Assembly: GCA_947629735.1 (NCBI GenBank)
Contig: CANREX010000042.1
Span: 1 to 11,150 of the forward strand
Length of the DNA stretch: 11,150 nt
Direction of reading: 5' to 3'
Source: an uncultured Clostridia bacterium
Lineage (GTDB): Bacteria; Bacillota; Clostridia; Christensenellales; Borkfalkiaceae
Shown piece by piece: positions 5,316 to 11,150 of this stretch. Positions within the stretch are counted from its first letter, which is position 1; every line of letters starts with the position of its first letter. Below the pieces are notes generated by a model, which did no database searches, had not been told where the DNA came from, and saw only the letters and a program-made list of their open reading frames with translations. A program made the position numbers and the translations under genes.

Positions 5316-7637
5316 ATGAAATTACCTTTAAGTTGGCTTAAAGAATACGTAGACGTGGATATATCCCCCGGCGAAGTTACGGAGTGCGAACCCATTGAGG
5401 GCACGCACCTGCACGTGTGCAAAGTGGACTGCGGCGAGAGCGGCGAATTGCAGATTTGCTGCGGCGCGGACAACGTCAGAAAGGGCATAAAAGCCCCCGT
5501 CGCGCTGATAGGGGCTACGGTCTACGCGACCGCGCAGGACCACGTCACCGTGGAAGGCGTGATGACGATAAAAAAGGGCAAACTTCGGGGCGTGGATTCG
5601 TTCGGCATGCTCTGCTCGGGCGCGGAACTCGGCGTGAACGGCGATATGTACGAAGGCGCGGACTACAACGGTCTCCTCCTTTTACCCGCAAGTTGCAAAA
5701 ACGGCGAGGACGTCAAACCCATTCTCGGGCTGAACGACTACATTTTCGACATTGCGCTCACCGCTAATCGCCCCGACTGCAACAGCATTTTGGGAATGGC
5801 GCGGGAGGTCGCCGCGGTTCTCGGCAAGCCCTTAAAAGAGCCCGCCTACACGTACAGCGCAAAGAGCGGCGGCAAGCGCGTTGAAGTCGAAGTGCTCGCG
5901 CCCGACCTCTGTCCGAGATATATCGCGCACTACGTCAAGGATATCGCAATCGCCCCCTCTCCCCAATGGCTGAAAAGGCGGCTTGCGCTGTGCGGGCTGC
6001 GCTCGATTAACAACGTCGTGGACATAACGAACTACGTGCTGCTCGAAATGGGGCAGCCCATGCACGCGTTCGACTTCGCCAAGCTCGAAAACGGCAAAAT
6101 AACCGTGCGCAGGGCGTACGACAAGGAGAGCATAATCACCCTCGACGGCAAGACGTTTGAGCTCGGCGGTGAAAACCTCGTCATCTGCGACGGCAACAAA
6201 CCCTGCGCCTTGGCGGGCATAATGGGCGGCGAAAACAGCGAGATCAAGGACGACACGCGTGAGCTTTTATTCGAGGCGGCGAAGTTCGCCCGCGACAGCG
6301 TGAGAAAGACGTCCCGCGCGCTCGGGCAACATTCCGACTCCTCGGCGACATTCGAAAGGGGCGTAAACGAGTACACGACCGAAAGGGCAATGGCGAGGGC
6401 GCTGCACCTCATCGAAGAGCTCGGATGCGGCACGGTGACGAACATCCACATAGATATAAAGACGCCCAACTCGCACGACGGCGCGAAGAAAATGACGGCG
6501 GATATGCGCAAGATAAACGGGCTTCTCGGCATAGAAATACCTATTGATAAGGCGGTGGATATCTTAAAAAGGCTGAACTTCGGCGTTACGGCTGCGGGCG
6601 ACGTCCTCTCCCTCGACGTGCCCCCTTACCGCGAGGACATAGACGGCTACGCCGACATTGCGGAAGAGCTTATCCGCGAATACGGCTACGACCACGTGAC
6701 GGGCACGTTTTTGAACAGCGCGCGCGTGACGAACGGCGGATATACCCCCGCGCAGGCGGCGGAAAACGCGGTTAAGGACAAGCTCGTGTCGCTCGGAATG
6801 TACGAAATTTCCACCTACTCGTTCTACTCGGAAAAAGATTTGGACATGCTGCACTTCCCTGCCAACGCGGCGGAAAGGCGCTTCATAAAGATAAGAAATC
6901 CCATCGGCGAGGACTTGTCCGTCATGCGCACGACGCTTATGCCGTCCATGCTGAACGTCATCGTGCGCAACCTGAAACGCGGGAATACGGAGGGCAAGCT
7001 GTTTGAAATCGCCAACGTATATATTCCGACCGATTCGCCCGACGGCATGCCAGAAGAGAGAAAAATGCTGTGCGTCGGGTTCTTCGGCAACGGCAACTTC
7101 CTCGACATAAAGGGCGCGATTGAAGATTGGGCGGAAAGCCTCAACGAAAAGTTCGACTTCGCCGCGGGCAGCAAACCCTTCCTGCACCCCGGAATAACCG
7201 CAATCATCTCCTGCGAGGGCGAGGAAATCGGCTACGTCGGCAAGATCGACCCCAAGATTTCGGAAGAGCTGTCCATGGAGAAAAAGGCGTTCGTCGCGGA
7301 GATAGACTACGAAAAGGCGCTCTCGCACGCAAAGCCTTTTAAATATAAACCCCTCTCCCGCTTCCCCGAAGTTGCGCGCGACCTCGCGCTGGTCGCCGAC
7401 GAAAGCATTACCTGCGCGCGCATCGAAAGCGAGATTTACGCCGCGTGCAAGTACGTTTCGGACGTGAAACTGTTCGACATCTACGCGGGCAGCCAGATAG
7501 GCGAAAACAAGAAGAGCATGGCGTATACAGTGACCTTCTCGCCCAAGGACGAGGCGCTCACTCCAGAAAAAATCGACGGATTCGTAAAGAAAATTTTAGG
7601 CAACTTAAAACACAACCTGAATGTGGAATTGAGATAA
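5316..7637 (+). CDS. pheT: Phenylalanine--tRNA ligase, beta subunit, with apparent N-terminal internal deletion
   Basis: PheT is the beta chain that binds tRNA-Phe and edits Tyr-tRNA-Phe. Domains in order: N-terminal MKLPLSWLKEYVDVDISPGE; the EMAP/OB tRNA-binding fold (about 21-135, LQICCGADNVRKG); the B3/B4 editing domain (RPDCNSILGMAREVAAVLG onward, including NNVVDITNYVLLEMGQPMHA); B5 (MRKINGLLGIEIPIDKAVDIL and PPYREDIDGYADIAEELIREYGYD); the pseudo-catalytic core; and a C-terminal FDX-ACB anticodon-binding domain from about SRFPEVARDLALVADE. Length is 773, against about 790-810 usually. The shortfall sits at residues 20/21. Family proteins there have about 35-45 more residues (the ELADKLT...VEG...VVVGKV stretch); here DISPGE runs directly into VTECEPIEGTHLHVC. 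The rest of the frame is intact. Co-transcribed with pheS. Confidence 0.96.
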   Translation: MKLPLSWLKEYVDVDISPGEVTECEPIEGTHLHVCKVDCGESGELQICCGADNVRKGIKAPVALIGATVYATAQDHVTVEGVMTIKKGKLRGVDSFGMLCSGAELGVNGDMYEGADYNGLLLLPASCKNGEDVKPILGLNDYIFDIALTANRPDCNSILGMAREVAAVLGKPLKEPAYTYSAKSGGKRVEVEVLAPDLCPRYIAHYVKDIAIAPSPQWLKRRLALCGLRSINNVVDITNYVLLEMGQPMHAFDFAKLENGKITVRRAYDKESIITLDGKTFELGGENLVICDGNKPCALAGIMGGENSEIKDDTRELLFEAAKFARDSVRKTSRALGQHSDSSATFERGVNEYTTERAMARALHLIEELGCGTVTNIHIDIKTPNSHDGAKKMTADMRKINGLLGIEIPIDKAVDILKRLNFGVTAAGDVLSLDVPPYREDIDGYADIAEELIREYGYDHVTGTFLNSARVTNGGYTPAQAAENAVKDKLVSLGMYEISTYSFYSEKDLDMLHFPANAAERRFIKIRNPIGEDLSVMRTTLMPSMLNVIVRNLKRGNTEGKLFEIANVYIPTDSPDGMPEERKMLCVGFFGNGNFLDIKGAIEDWAESLNEKFDFAAGSKPFLHPGITAIISCEGEEIGYVGKIDPKISEELSMEKKAFVAEIDYEKALSHAKPFKYKPLSRFPEVARDLALVADESITCARIESEIYAACKYVSDVKLFDIYAGSQIGENKKSMAYTVTFSPKDEALTPEKIDGFVKKILGNLKHNLNVELR

Positions 7638-7695
7638 ATTTTTACCGAATTGTTTCTGACATTATTTTTGAAATTATTTTTTCCGCAAAACCGCA

Positions 7696-7738
7696 TTTCC
7701 CCGCTTCCCAAAGTTTGGGAAGCGGGGAAATATTTTTT
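7696..7738 (+). terminator. Strong intrinsic terminator of pheST
   Basis: A perfect 17-bp inverted repeat (7696-7712 with 7714-7730, centre G7713) is followed by a T-rich tail, including six T at 7733-7738. It lies 58 nt after the pheT stop. The symmetric A/T flanks mean it could also act weakly on the minus strand. Confidence 0.92.
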
Positions 7739-7766
7739 ACTGCCATTCTGCCCGTTCTTTTTTACT

Positions 7767-7815
7767 GTCATTCTAAGCGGAGTGAGGCTATAAGCCGAAC
7801 GAAGTCGAAGAATCC
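7767..7815 (+). repeat. GTCATTC...GAAGAATCC repeat, forward copy
   Basis: This starts GTCATTCTAAGC and ends GTCGAAGAATCC, with the same ends as the third unit of the 3673-3788 array. An internal GGCT-ataa-GCC stem replaces the GCACC stem of that copy. A degenerate start, GCCATTCTG, lies at 7742-7750, so this may have been a multi-unit array as well. Confidence 0.7.
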
Positions 7816-7862
7816 GATATTTCATTGCGCTTAGGACTTTTTTATGCGACATACCCCAGCCA

Positions 7863-7887
7863 GATTCCTCGACAGGCTCGGAATGAC
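7863..7887 (-). repeat. GTCATTC...GAATC repeat, inverted short copy
   Basis: Read on the minus strand it begins GTCATTCCGAGCC and ends GAGGAATC, keeping both ends of the repeat family with almost no interior. Confidence 0.65.
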
Positions 7888-7918
7888 ACAATTAAATTAC
7901 TCCCTACCACCACGAGGG

Positions 7919-7968
7919 GATTTCTCCACTCAATCGAGCGCTACGCGCTCTCAATCGGTCGAAATGAC
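7919..7968 (-). repeat. GTCATTTC...GAGAAATC repeat, inverted long copy
   Basis: On the minus strand this begins GTCATTTCGACCGATTG, contains the palindromic stem GAGCGC-gta-GCGCTC, and ends GTGGAGAAATC. The ends differ slightly from the GTCATTC/GAATCC copies, so this may be a subfamily. Confidence 0.65.
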
Positions 7969-8113
7969 AGCATTTAAAAACGCGGCACAATTAAATAATT
8001 GCGGGAGCTGCAATTACGAAGTCTATAAACGCAGAAAAACGAGTTATGCGAGGACGGGCGCAGCACATTCCCAAAATAATTAACGGCGCAAGCAAAACCG
8101 CACATTTTTATCC

Positions 8114-8135
8114 CACAAAATCACTTTGTGTTTTT
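8114..8135 (+). terminator. Weak hairpin plus T run at the pheT/yunB convergence
   Basis: CACAAA (8114-8119) pairs with TTTGTG (8125-8130) around a 5-nt loop, and five T follow on the plus strand. It is AT-rich and short. It lies 10 nt beyond the yunB stop, but the T run favours plus-strand termination. Confidence 0.3.
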
Positions 8136-8144
8136 GCCTGAAAC

Positions 8145-8801
8145 TCACCCGTTCGGGATAAGACTGCCTCCTCCGACAAGCGAGGCTTGCAGATATGTAT
8201 CGGGAATCTTGCCCGAAATCACGCTTTCACAGATGAGCACTTCCACAGTCGAGGCTAAATTCGACGTCCTCGTGGGCAGAATTATTGAAATATCGGCTTC
8301 GATTTCAAGGTAAATGGAGTGCCTCGTCTGGTTTATGCCCGCCTCGTCGAACTTGGAAACAAACCTGCACCCGACGTTGGAAATGGGTATTATTTTGACG
8401 TTTATCTTTCGCCCGAAGCCCGCCAGCGCTTCAAGCCCCGTCAGCGCGCCGATGGGAACTTGTATGCCTTCCTGGCTCATGCGGTTCAGATTTTCCTGCG
8501 AAAGGTACGCGGTATCCCTCGCTATCCTGTTGATTTTCAGGCTGTCGGTGGTGATCGTGGAGACGTCCCCCTCCTCGTCATATTTGATATCTATCAAATC
8601 TTCGTAGCGCAAATTGTCGTTGAGCGTGTAATACACCGCGTCGTTCACCGCGACCGTGGTTATAGAGCGGATTGTAGCTTCGCTTATGGATATCAACACG
8701 TTCGTCACGTTGCTCAGCGAAAATATAAGCGCGGATATTACGAGAAGCCCCGCCACCGCCATGATTATTTTAAGCCGCTTGTGCTTTTTCGCCCTCGACA
8801 T
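8145..8801 (-). CDS. yunB: Sporulation protein YunB
   Basis: YunB is a conserved sporulation protein of Bacillus and Clostridia, known in B. subtilis as a mother-cell (sigma-E) gene; its biochemical role is not established. The 218-residue product has one N-terminal membrane anchor (about 10-31) after a Lys-rich cytoplasmic stretch, with the rest outside. Family landmarks are a NDAVYYTLNDN-type helix (53-63), YEDLIDIKYDEEG (66-78), VPIGALTGLEALAGFG (115-130) and the hallmark FDEAGINQTRHSIYLEIEAD block (151-170). No Shine-Dalgarno precedes the ATG at 8799-8801, while a sigma-E-like promoter ends five nucleotides upstream. It follows spoVAEb by 155 nt on the same strand but probably has its own transcript. 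Confidence 0.9.
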   Translation of the reverse strand: MSRAKKHKRLKIIMAVAGLLVISALIFSLSNVTNVLISISEATIRSITTVAVNDAVYYTLNDNLRYEDLIDIKYDEEGDVSTITTDSLKINRIARDTAYLSQENLNRMSQEGIQVPIGALTGLEALAGFGRKINVKIIPISNVGCRFVSKFDEAGINQTRHSIYLEIEADISIILPTRTSNLASTVEVLICESVISGKIPDTYLQASLVGGGSLIPNG

Positions 8802-8806
8802 ACGCT

Positions 8807-8836
8807 ATTTTATGTGGCGCGCGGGGTATATTATTA
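8807..8836 (-). promoter_or_regulatory. Candidate sigma-E promoter of yunB, abutting the ATG
   Basis: On the minus strand CATAAAAT (8807-8814) resembles the sigma-E -10 (CATACAAT), and TAATAATAT (8828-8836) is an AT-rich -35 with a 13-nt spacer. The -10 ends five nucleotides before the ATG, so the transcript should begin at or within the start codon. A sigma-E role fits what is known of yunB in Bacillus. Confidence 0.5.
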
Positions 8837-8880
8837 CTTGCGGCATTTGGTTTGCCGCTTATTGCTTCTCGCGCGCGGCT

Positions 8881-8907
8881 ATTTAATCGCCGCGGCTTTT
8901 ATTAAAT
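8881..8907. repeat. Inverted repeat between spoVAEb and yunB
   Basis: ATTTAAT (8881-8887) and ATTAAAT (8901-8907) flank a GC core containing the palindrome GCCGCGGC. No U tract follows on the minus strand. It could be a processing site, a weak terminator for spoVAEb or an operator; nothing decides between these. Confidence 0.4.
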
Positions 8908-8956
8908 TGTTTCCGCTTGTTTCTTCCCGCTTATTGCCGTATAGCCGCGGCGGCTT

Positions 8957-9340
8957 TCAGTTGCGTTTTGTGCGGGCTTTGAATATGAGCGCCATGATAA
9001 ACGAGAAAACCACCGCCGCAGTAACGCCCGCGCTCGCCGCGGCAAGGCTGCCCGTGACGGCGTAGAAGAACCCGCGTTCCGCACCTTTTATAGCGCCGTT
9101 GGCGAGGAGATATCCGAACCCCGAAATGGGCACTGTCGCGCCCGCGCCCGCAAAATCGACGAGGGGCTGATACACGCCTATCGCCGTCAGCACGAGCCCC
9201 GCGAGCATGAAATACACCAAAATTTTGCCCGCAGTGAGGTCTGTAAAGTTAATAATTATCTGCGCGATAAGGCAGATAGACCCGCCCACCGCGAACGCTT
9301 TCAGATACATCAGAAATATGTTCAAAACTTCCAATTCCAT
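8957..9340 (-). CDS. spoVAEb: Stage V sporulation protein AE (SpoVAEb)
   Basis: This is a small integral membrane protein of the SpoVA complex in the spore inner membrane, which moves Ca-dipicolinate into the forespore and out at germination. At 127 residues it fits SpoVAEb (about 115-125). It has four hydrophobic segments and the family blocks GGSICLIAQ (19-27), the TDLTAGKILVYFMLAGLVL region (33-51), GAGATVPISGFGYLLANGAIKGA (66-88) and a hydrophobic C-terminal helix ending in a Lys/Arg-rich tail. The start is supported by a GGGGG run seven nucleotides before the ATG, the same unusual signal as in spoVAD. It lies 30 nt downstream of spoVAD and is almost certainly co-transcribed with it. Confidence 0.93.
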   Translation of the reverse strand: MELEVLNIFLMYLKAFAVGGSICLIAQIIINFTDLTAGKILVYFMLAGLVLTAIGVYQPLVDFAGAGATVPISGFGYLLANGAIKGAERGFFYAVTGSLAAASAGVTAAVVFSFIMALIFKARTKRN

Positions 9341-9370
9341 ACAATTGCCCCCGTACTATGCCCCAACCAA

Positions 9371-10390
9371 TCAAACTTCCAACTGCACCGCGTGGGATAT
9401 GCAAGGTATAGATTCGCCCTGCCCCGAGGACACCGTGGAAAGCAACGCACCCGTCGCGGCAAAGAGCACGCACCTGTATTCGCGCGCCCGCATTTTCGCA
9501 AGTATATAGGAATTAAAGACGGTCGCCGAGCACCCCGCGCCGCTTCCGCCCTGAAATTCGTCCTCTATCACCTTATAGATTATCTCCCCGCAGTCCACGT
9601 GTTTTTCGGAGATATCAAACCCCTTCTCCCACGTCAGGTCCTTTAAAATTCGGCTGCCGAGCGCGCCTAAATCTCCCGTTAAAATCAAGTCGTAGTCGTC
9701 CGCGTCTGTCTGAGTGTCGCGGAAATGCCTGATAAGCGTGTCCGCGCAAGCCGGCGCCATTGCCGCACCCATATTGTTGACGTCCGTCACGCCGAAATCC
9801 ACGACCTTGCCCATAGTTCCGTTGACGATTCGCGGACCTTCCCCCTCGGCGGCGATAACGCAGCCGCCCGCGCCCGTCACCGTCCATTGGCTCTGCGGGG
9901 GGCGGGTCGTGCCCTGTTCAAGCGGGTAGCGGTATTGCCTTTCCGCCGACGCAAAATGACTGCCCGTAGCCGCTACGGCGTGTTTTACATATCCCGCGTC
10001 GATCATCGCGGCGGAAAGCAGCATACTCTCGCTCATCGTCGAACAAGCCGAATATACGCCGAGAAAGGGGATGTCAAAATCGCGGGCAGCAAAGGACGCG
10101 GAAATTATCTGGTTGAGCAAGTCGCCCGAAAAGATGACGTCCACCTGCTCGCGCGAAAGGCGGGCGTTTTTTATCGCCGTATCGATGGCGTACGACAGCA
10201 TTTTGCACTCCGCCTTTTCGAACGTGTCCTCGCCGAACATGTCGTCGGAAAGGGGCTTGTCCACGTAATTGCCGATTATACCCGCGCACTCCTTCGGTCC
10301 TGCCACCGCCGCACTCGCGATTATGCGGGGCGCGTTTTTGAAGAAAATCGTATGACATGCGCGCGCTTTTTGCGCTTTTGTTCCCGACAT
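9371..10390 (-). CDS. spoVAD: Stage V sporulation protein AD (SpoVAD)
   Basis: SpoVAD is the thiolase-fold, dipicolinic-acid-binding subunit of the SpoVA channel, held on the spore inner membrane. The 339 residues match the family length (about 338). Conserved pieces are IIASAAVAGPKE (about 23-34), GVYSACSTMSES (111-122, with C116 in the thiolase nucleophile position), ATGSHFASAERQYRYPLEQG (141-160), WTVTGAGGCVI and ILTGDLGALG. The frame is open upstream to 10570, but the ATG at 10388-10390 is chosen: it has GGGGG at a 7-nt spacing and gives the family N-terminus. The usual first gene, spoVAC, is not upstream; an unrelated gene lies there. The ribosome-binding site sits inside a long inverted repeat (10396-10437). 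Confidence 0.95.
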   Translation of the reverse strand: MSGTKAQKARACHTIFFKNAPRIIASAAVAGPKECAGIIGNYVDKPLSDDMFGEDTFEKAECKMLSYAIDTAIKNARLSREQVDVIFSGDLLNQIISASFAARDFDIPFLGVYSACSTMSESMLLSAAMIDAGYVKHAVAATGSHFASAERQYRYPLEQGTTRPPQSQWTVTGAGGCVIAAEGEGPRIVNGTMGKVVDFGVTDVNNMGAAMAPACADTLIRHFRDTQTDADDYDLILTGDLGALGSRILKDLTWEKGFDISEKHVDCGEIIYKVIEDEFQGGSGAGCSATVFNSYILAKMRAREYRCVLFAATGALLSTVSSGQGESIPCISHAVQLEV

Positions 10391-10395
10391 TGAAA

Positions 10396-10437
10396 TTCCC
10401 CCGTTAGATACACTTAGTTTTTGTATCTGCGGGGGAA
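10396..10437 (-). promoter_or_regulatory. Inverted repeat that can sequester the spoVAD ribosome-binding site
   Basis: Two nested perfect stems: CGGGGGAA/TTCCCCCG (10430-10437 with 10396-10403) and AGATACA/TGTATCT (10406-10412 with 10422-10428), around a 9-nt loop and a small internal bulge. The GGGGG that serves as the spoVAD Shine-Dalgarno (10398-10402 on the minus strand) is fully paired in the outer stem, and the ATG lies five nucleotides past the hairpin. It could act as a translational switch or as a DNA operator. Confidence 0.65.
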
Positions 10438-10450
10438 ATATACGCCTGCG

Positions 10451-10476
10451 GTTTATACGTAACGAACGTTTTAAAC
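10451..10476. promoter_or_regulatory. Imperfect inverted repeat upstream of spoVAD, possible operator
   Basis: GTTTA (10451-10455) and ACGT (10457-10460) are mirrored by ACGT (10466-10469) and TAAAC (10472-10476). The placement between the upstream gene's hairpin and the spoVAD leader fits a regulator site or a promoter region, but I could not identify convincing sigma-G or sigma-F hexamers. Confidence 0.3.
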
Positions 10477-10498
10477 AGGGCGGGCGGCTTAGACGTGC

Positions 10499-10530
10499 AG
10501 AGGGCGGCTTGCCGAAGCAAGCCGCCCTCT
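10499..10530 (-). terminator. Perfect 14-bp hairpin after the right-edge gene
   Basis: The arms 10499-10512 and 10517-10530 are exact complements. On the minus strand the loop is TTCG closed by C-G, the extra-stable UUCG tetraloop. An A-rich stretch precedes the hairpin, but no U tract follows on the minus strand; the plus strand has a TTTCCGTTTATTATTT tail. It most likely ends transcription of the 10567 gene before spoVAD. Confidence 0.6.
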
Positions 10531-10566
10531 TTCCGTTTATTATTTGATTTCTGTCCGAATATTCAA

Positions 10567-11150
10567 TCAATATTCGGGGGGAACAATTTCACACTCGCCC
10601 TCGCCCGTAATTACGAAGCCGTACATATAATCAACTTTCGTGGTTATATTGTTGTCAGATTTTTCATAGGAGTAAATCATTGTCATATGTGCTGACTCCG
10701 AGCCGAATATAAGGAAGCCGTTATCATAAAGCGTCACTTTCAAATCGGACGGTGCTCCGTCGAGTACATCGCTGTTTGTTATGGAATAAGTGCCCGTGGG
10801 TTCAAGAGTGGAGAAATCATACGCTTCAATCGTGCCCGTGCTTTCGGTAATCGCAACGGTATATATGCCCCACTTTACCCCATTGGCGTCCTTCAATATT
10901 AAGGTGTTATCCTCGTCGGACAATTCATAATAGAACAGCATATCATCGCTTTCGCCAGGTCCCATACTCATGGTCGTGACTTTTGCGATATTATCCGCAT
11001 AAAGTGAAATATTCTGGAAACCGTACATCACCAACATAAGCGGCTGCTCGCTTGTGAGCGTGCAAATGGGATTTCCCAATTCCACAGTCACATTTATAGT
11101 AACGTAGAATGTATAGCCGCCGTAGGTCATGTAAACCTCGCAATATCCGC
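10567..11150 (-). CDS. Unrecognised beta-rich, probably exported protein, C-terminal part (runs off the right edge)
   Basis: I do not recognise this gene. The frame is open to the window edge: the codons before the Met at 11128-11130 read GYCEVY, so that Met is probably internal and the true start lies outside. The visible 193 residues alternate hydrophobic and polar positions with many Tyr, Thr, Val and Gly (GGYTFYVTINVTVEL near the start), typical of beta-sandwich modules such as Ig-like repeats of surface proteins. The rest is acidic, with DGAPSDLKVTLYDNGFLIFG and a closing EIVPPEY. No anchor, LPXTG motif or transmembrane segment is seen at the C-terminus. The DNA looks more AT-rich than its neighbours. 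The 176 nt between it and spoVAD contain a hairpin, so it is probably a separate unit. A lipocalin-like or Ig-like extracellular role is a guess. Confidence 0.6.
   Translation of the reverse strand, partial: GYCEVYMTYGGYTFYVTINVTVELGNPICTLTSEQPLMLVMYGFQNISLYADNIAKVTTMSMGPGESDDMLFYYELSDEDNTLILKDANGVKWGIYTVAITESTGTIEAYDFSTLEPTGTYSITNSDVLDGAPSDLKVTLYDNGFLIFGSESAHMTMIYSYEKSDNNITTKVDYMYGFVITGEGECEIVPPEY

Larger units (their letters stand above)
7741..8110. other. Gene-free convergent spacer rich in dispersed repeats
   Basis: Between the pheT terminator and the yunB 3' end I see no credible gene; the open frames here are short and have no family resemblance. The left part holds repeat copies (7767-7968, listed separately). 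The remainder (about 7970-8110) is AT-rich and featureless. Confidence 0.6.

Noticed and set aside
4847..5488. 213-codon minus-strand frame spanning the pheS/pheT junction
   Set aside because: Overlaps two essential genes with clear motifs; no supporting signals.
6564..7328. 254-codon minus-strand open frame opposite pheT
   Set aside because: Antisense shadow within conserved PheT domains; composition typical of reversed high-GC coding DNA.
7844..8083. Small plus-strand protein of 79 codons after pheT
   Set aside because: It is made largely of repeat-family sequence, has no Shine-Dalgarno and no protein-like conservation pattern.
9725..10393. 222-codon plus-strand frame opposite spoVAD
   Set aside because: Shadow of SpoVAD; Arg-rich and without recognisable domains.

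Overview
The window looks like chromosomal DNA of an endospore-forming member of the Clostridia (Firmicutes/Bacillota), probably an uncultured gut-type lineage. The basis is three sporulation or spore-germination genes (yunB, spoVAD, spoVAEb), a two-subunit [4Fe-4S] class I fumarase, a T-box riboswitch in front of pheST, a PheS with a Cys-rich insert typical of clostridial enzymes, and moderately high-GC coding DNA with AT-rich promoters. No phage, plasmid, IS, CRISPR, tRNA or rRNA genes are visible.

Layout from left to right. (1) 6-377, minus: the N-terminal half of an M14 zinc carboxypeptidase that ends at an in-frame TGA at the window edge. (2) 645-2157, minus: a CPBP-family intramembrane protease followed 13 nt later by rlmH, probably one transcript. 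(3) 2258-3612, plus: fumarase alpha and beta, with ATGA-overlapping stop and start. (4) 3613-4282: a gene-free stretch with a perfect inverted repeat, three tandem 37-nt GTCATTC units, a consensus sigma-A promoter, an extra hairpin and a complete phenylalanine T-box leader (UUC specifier, UGGU T-box bulge, intrinsic terminator). (5) 4283-7637, plus: pheS and pheT. PheT seems to lack about 35-45 residues near its N-terminus. (6) 7638-8144: a strong terminator and more copies of the GTCATTC/GAATCC dispersed repeat, in both orientations. (7) 8145-10390, minus: yunB, then spoVAEb and spoVAD (transcribed spoVAD to spoVAEb, then yunB from its own likely sigma-E promoter). (8) 10567 to the right edge, minus: the C-terminal part of an unrecognised beta-rich, probably exported protein.

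The most interesting pattern is in translation initiation. pheS, pheT and fumB have ordinary Shine-Dalgarno sites. The CPBP gene, fumA, yunB and the M14 gene have none, and a good -10 element ends only 5-6 nt before each ATG, which predicts leaderless mRNAs. The two spoVA genes instead share a GGGGG motif 7 nt before the start, and in spoVAD that motif lies in one arm of a long inverted repeat that could hide it. All gene names rest on motif recognition by eye; no searches were run.
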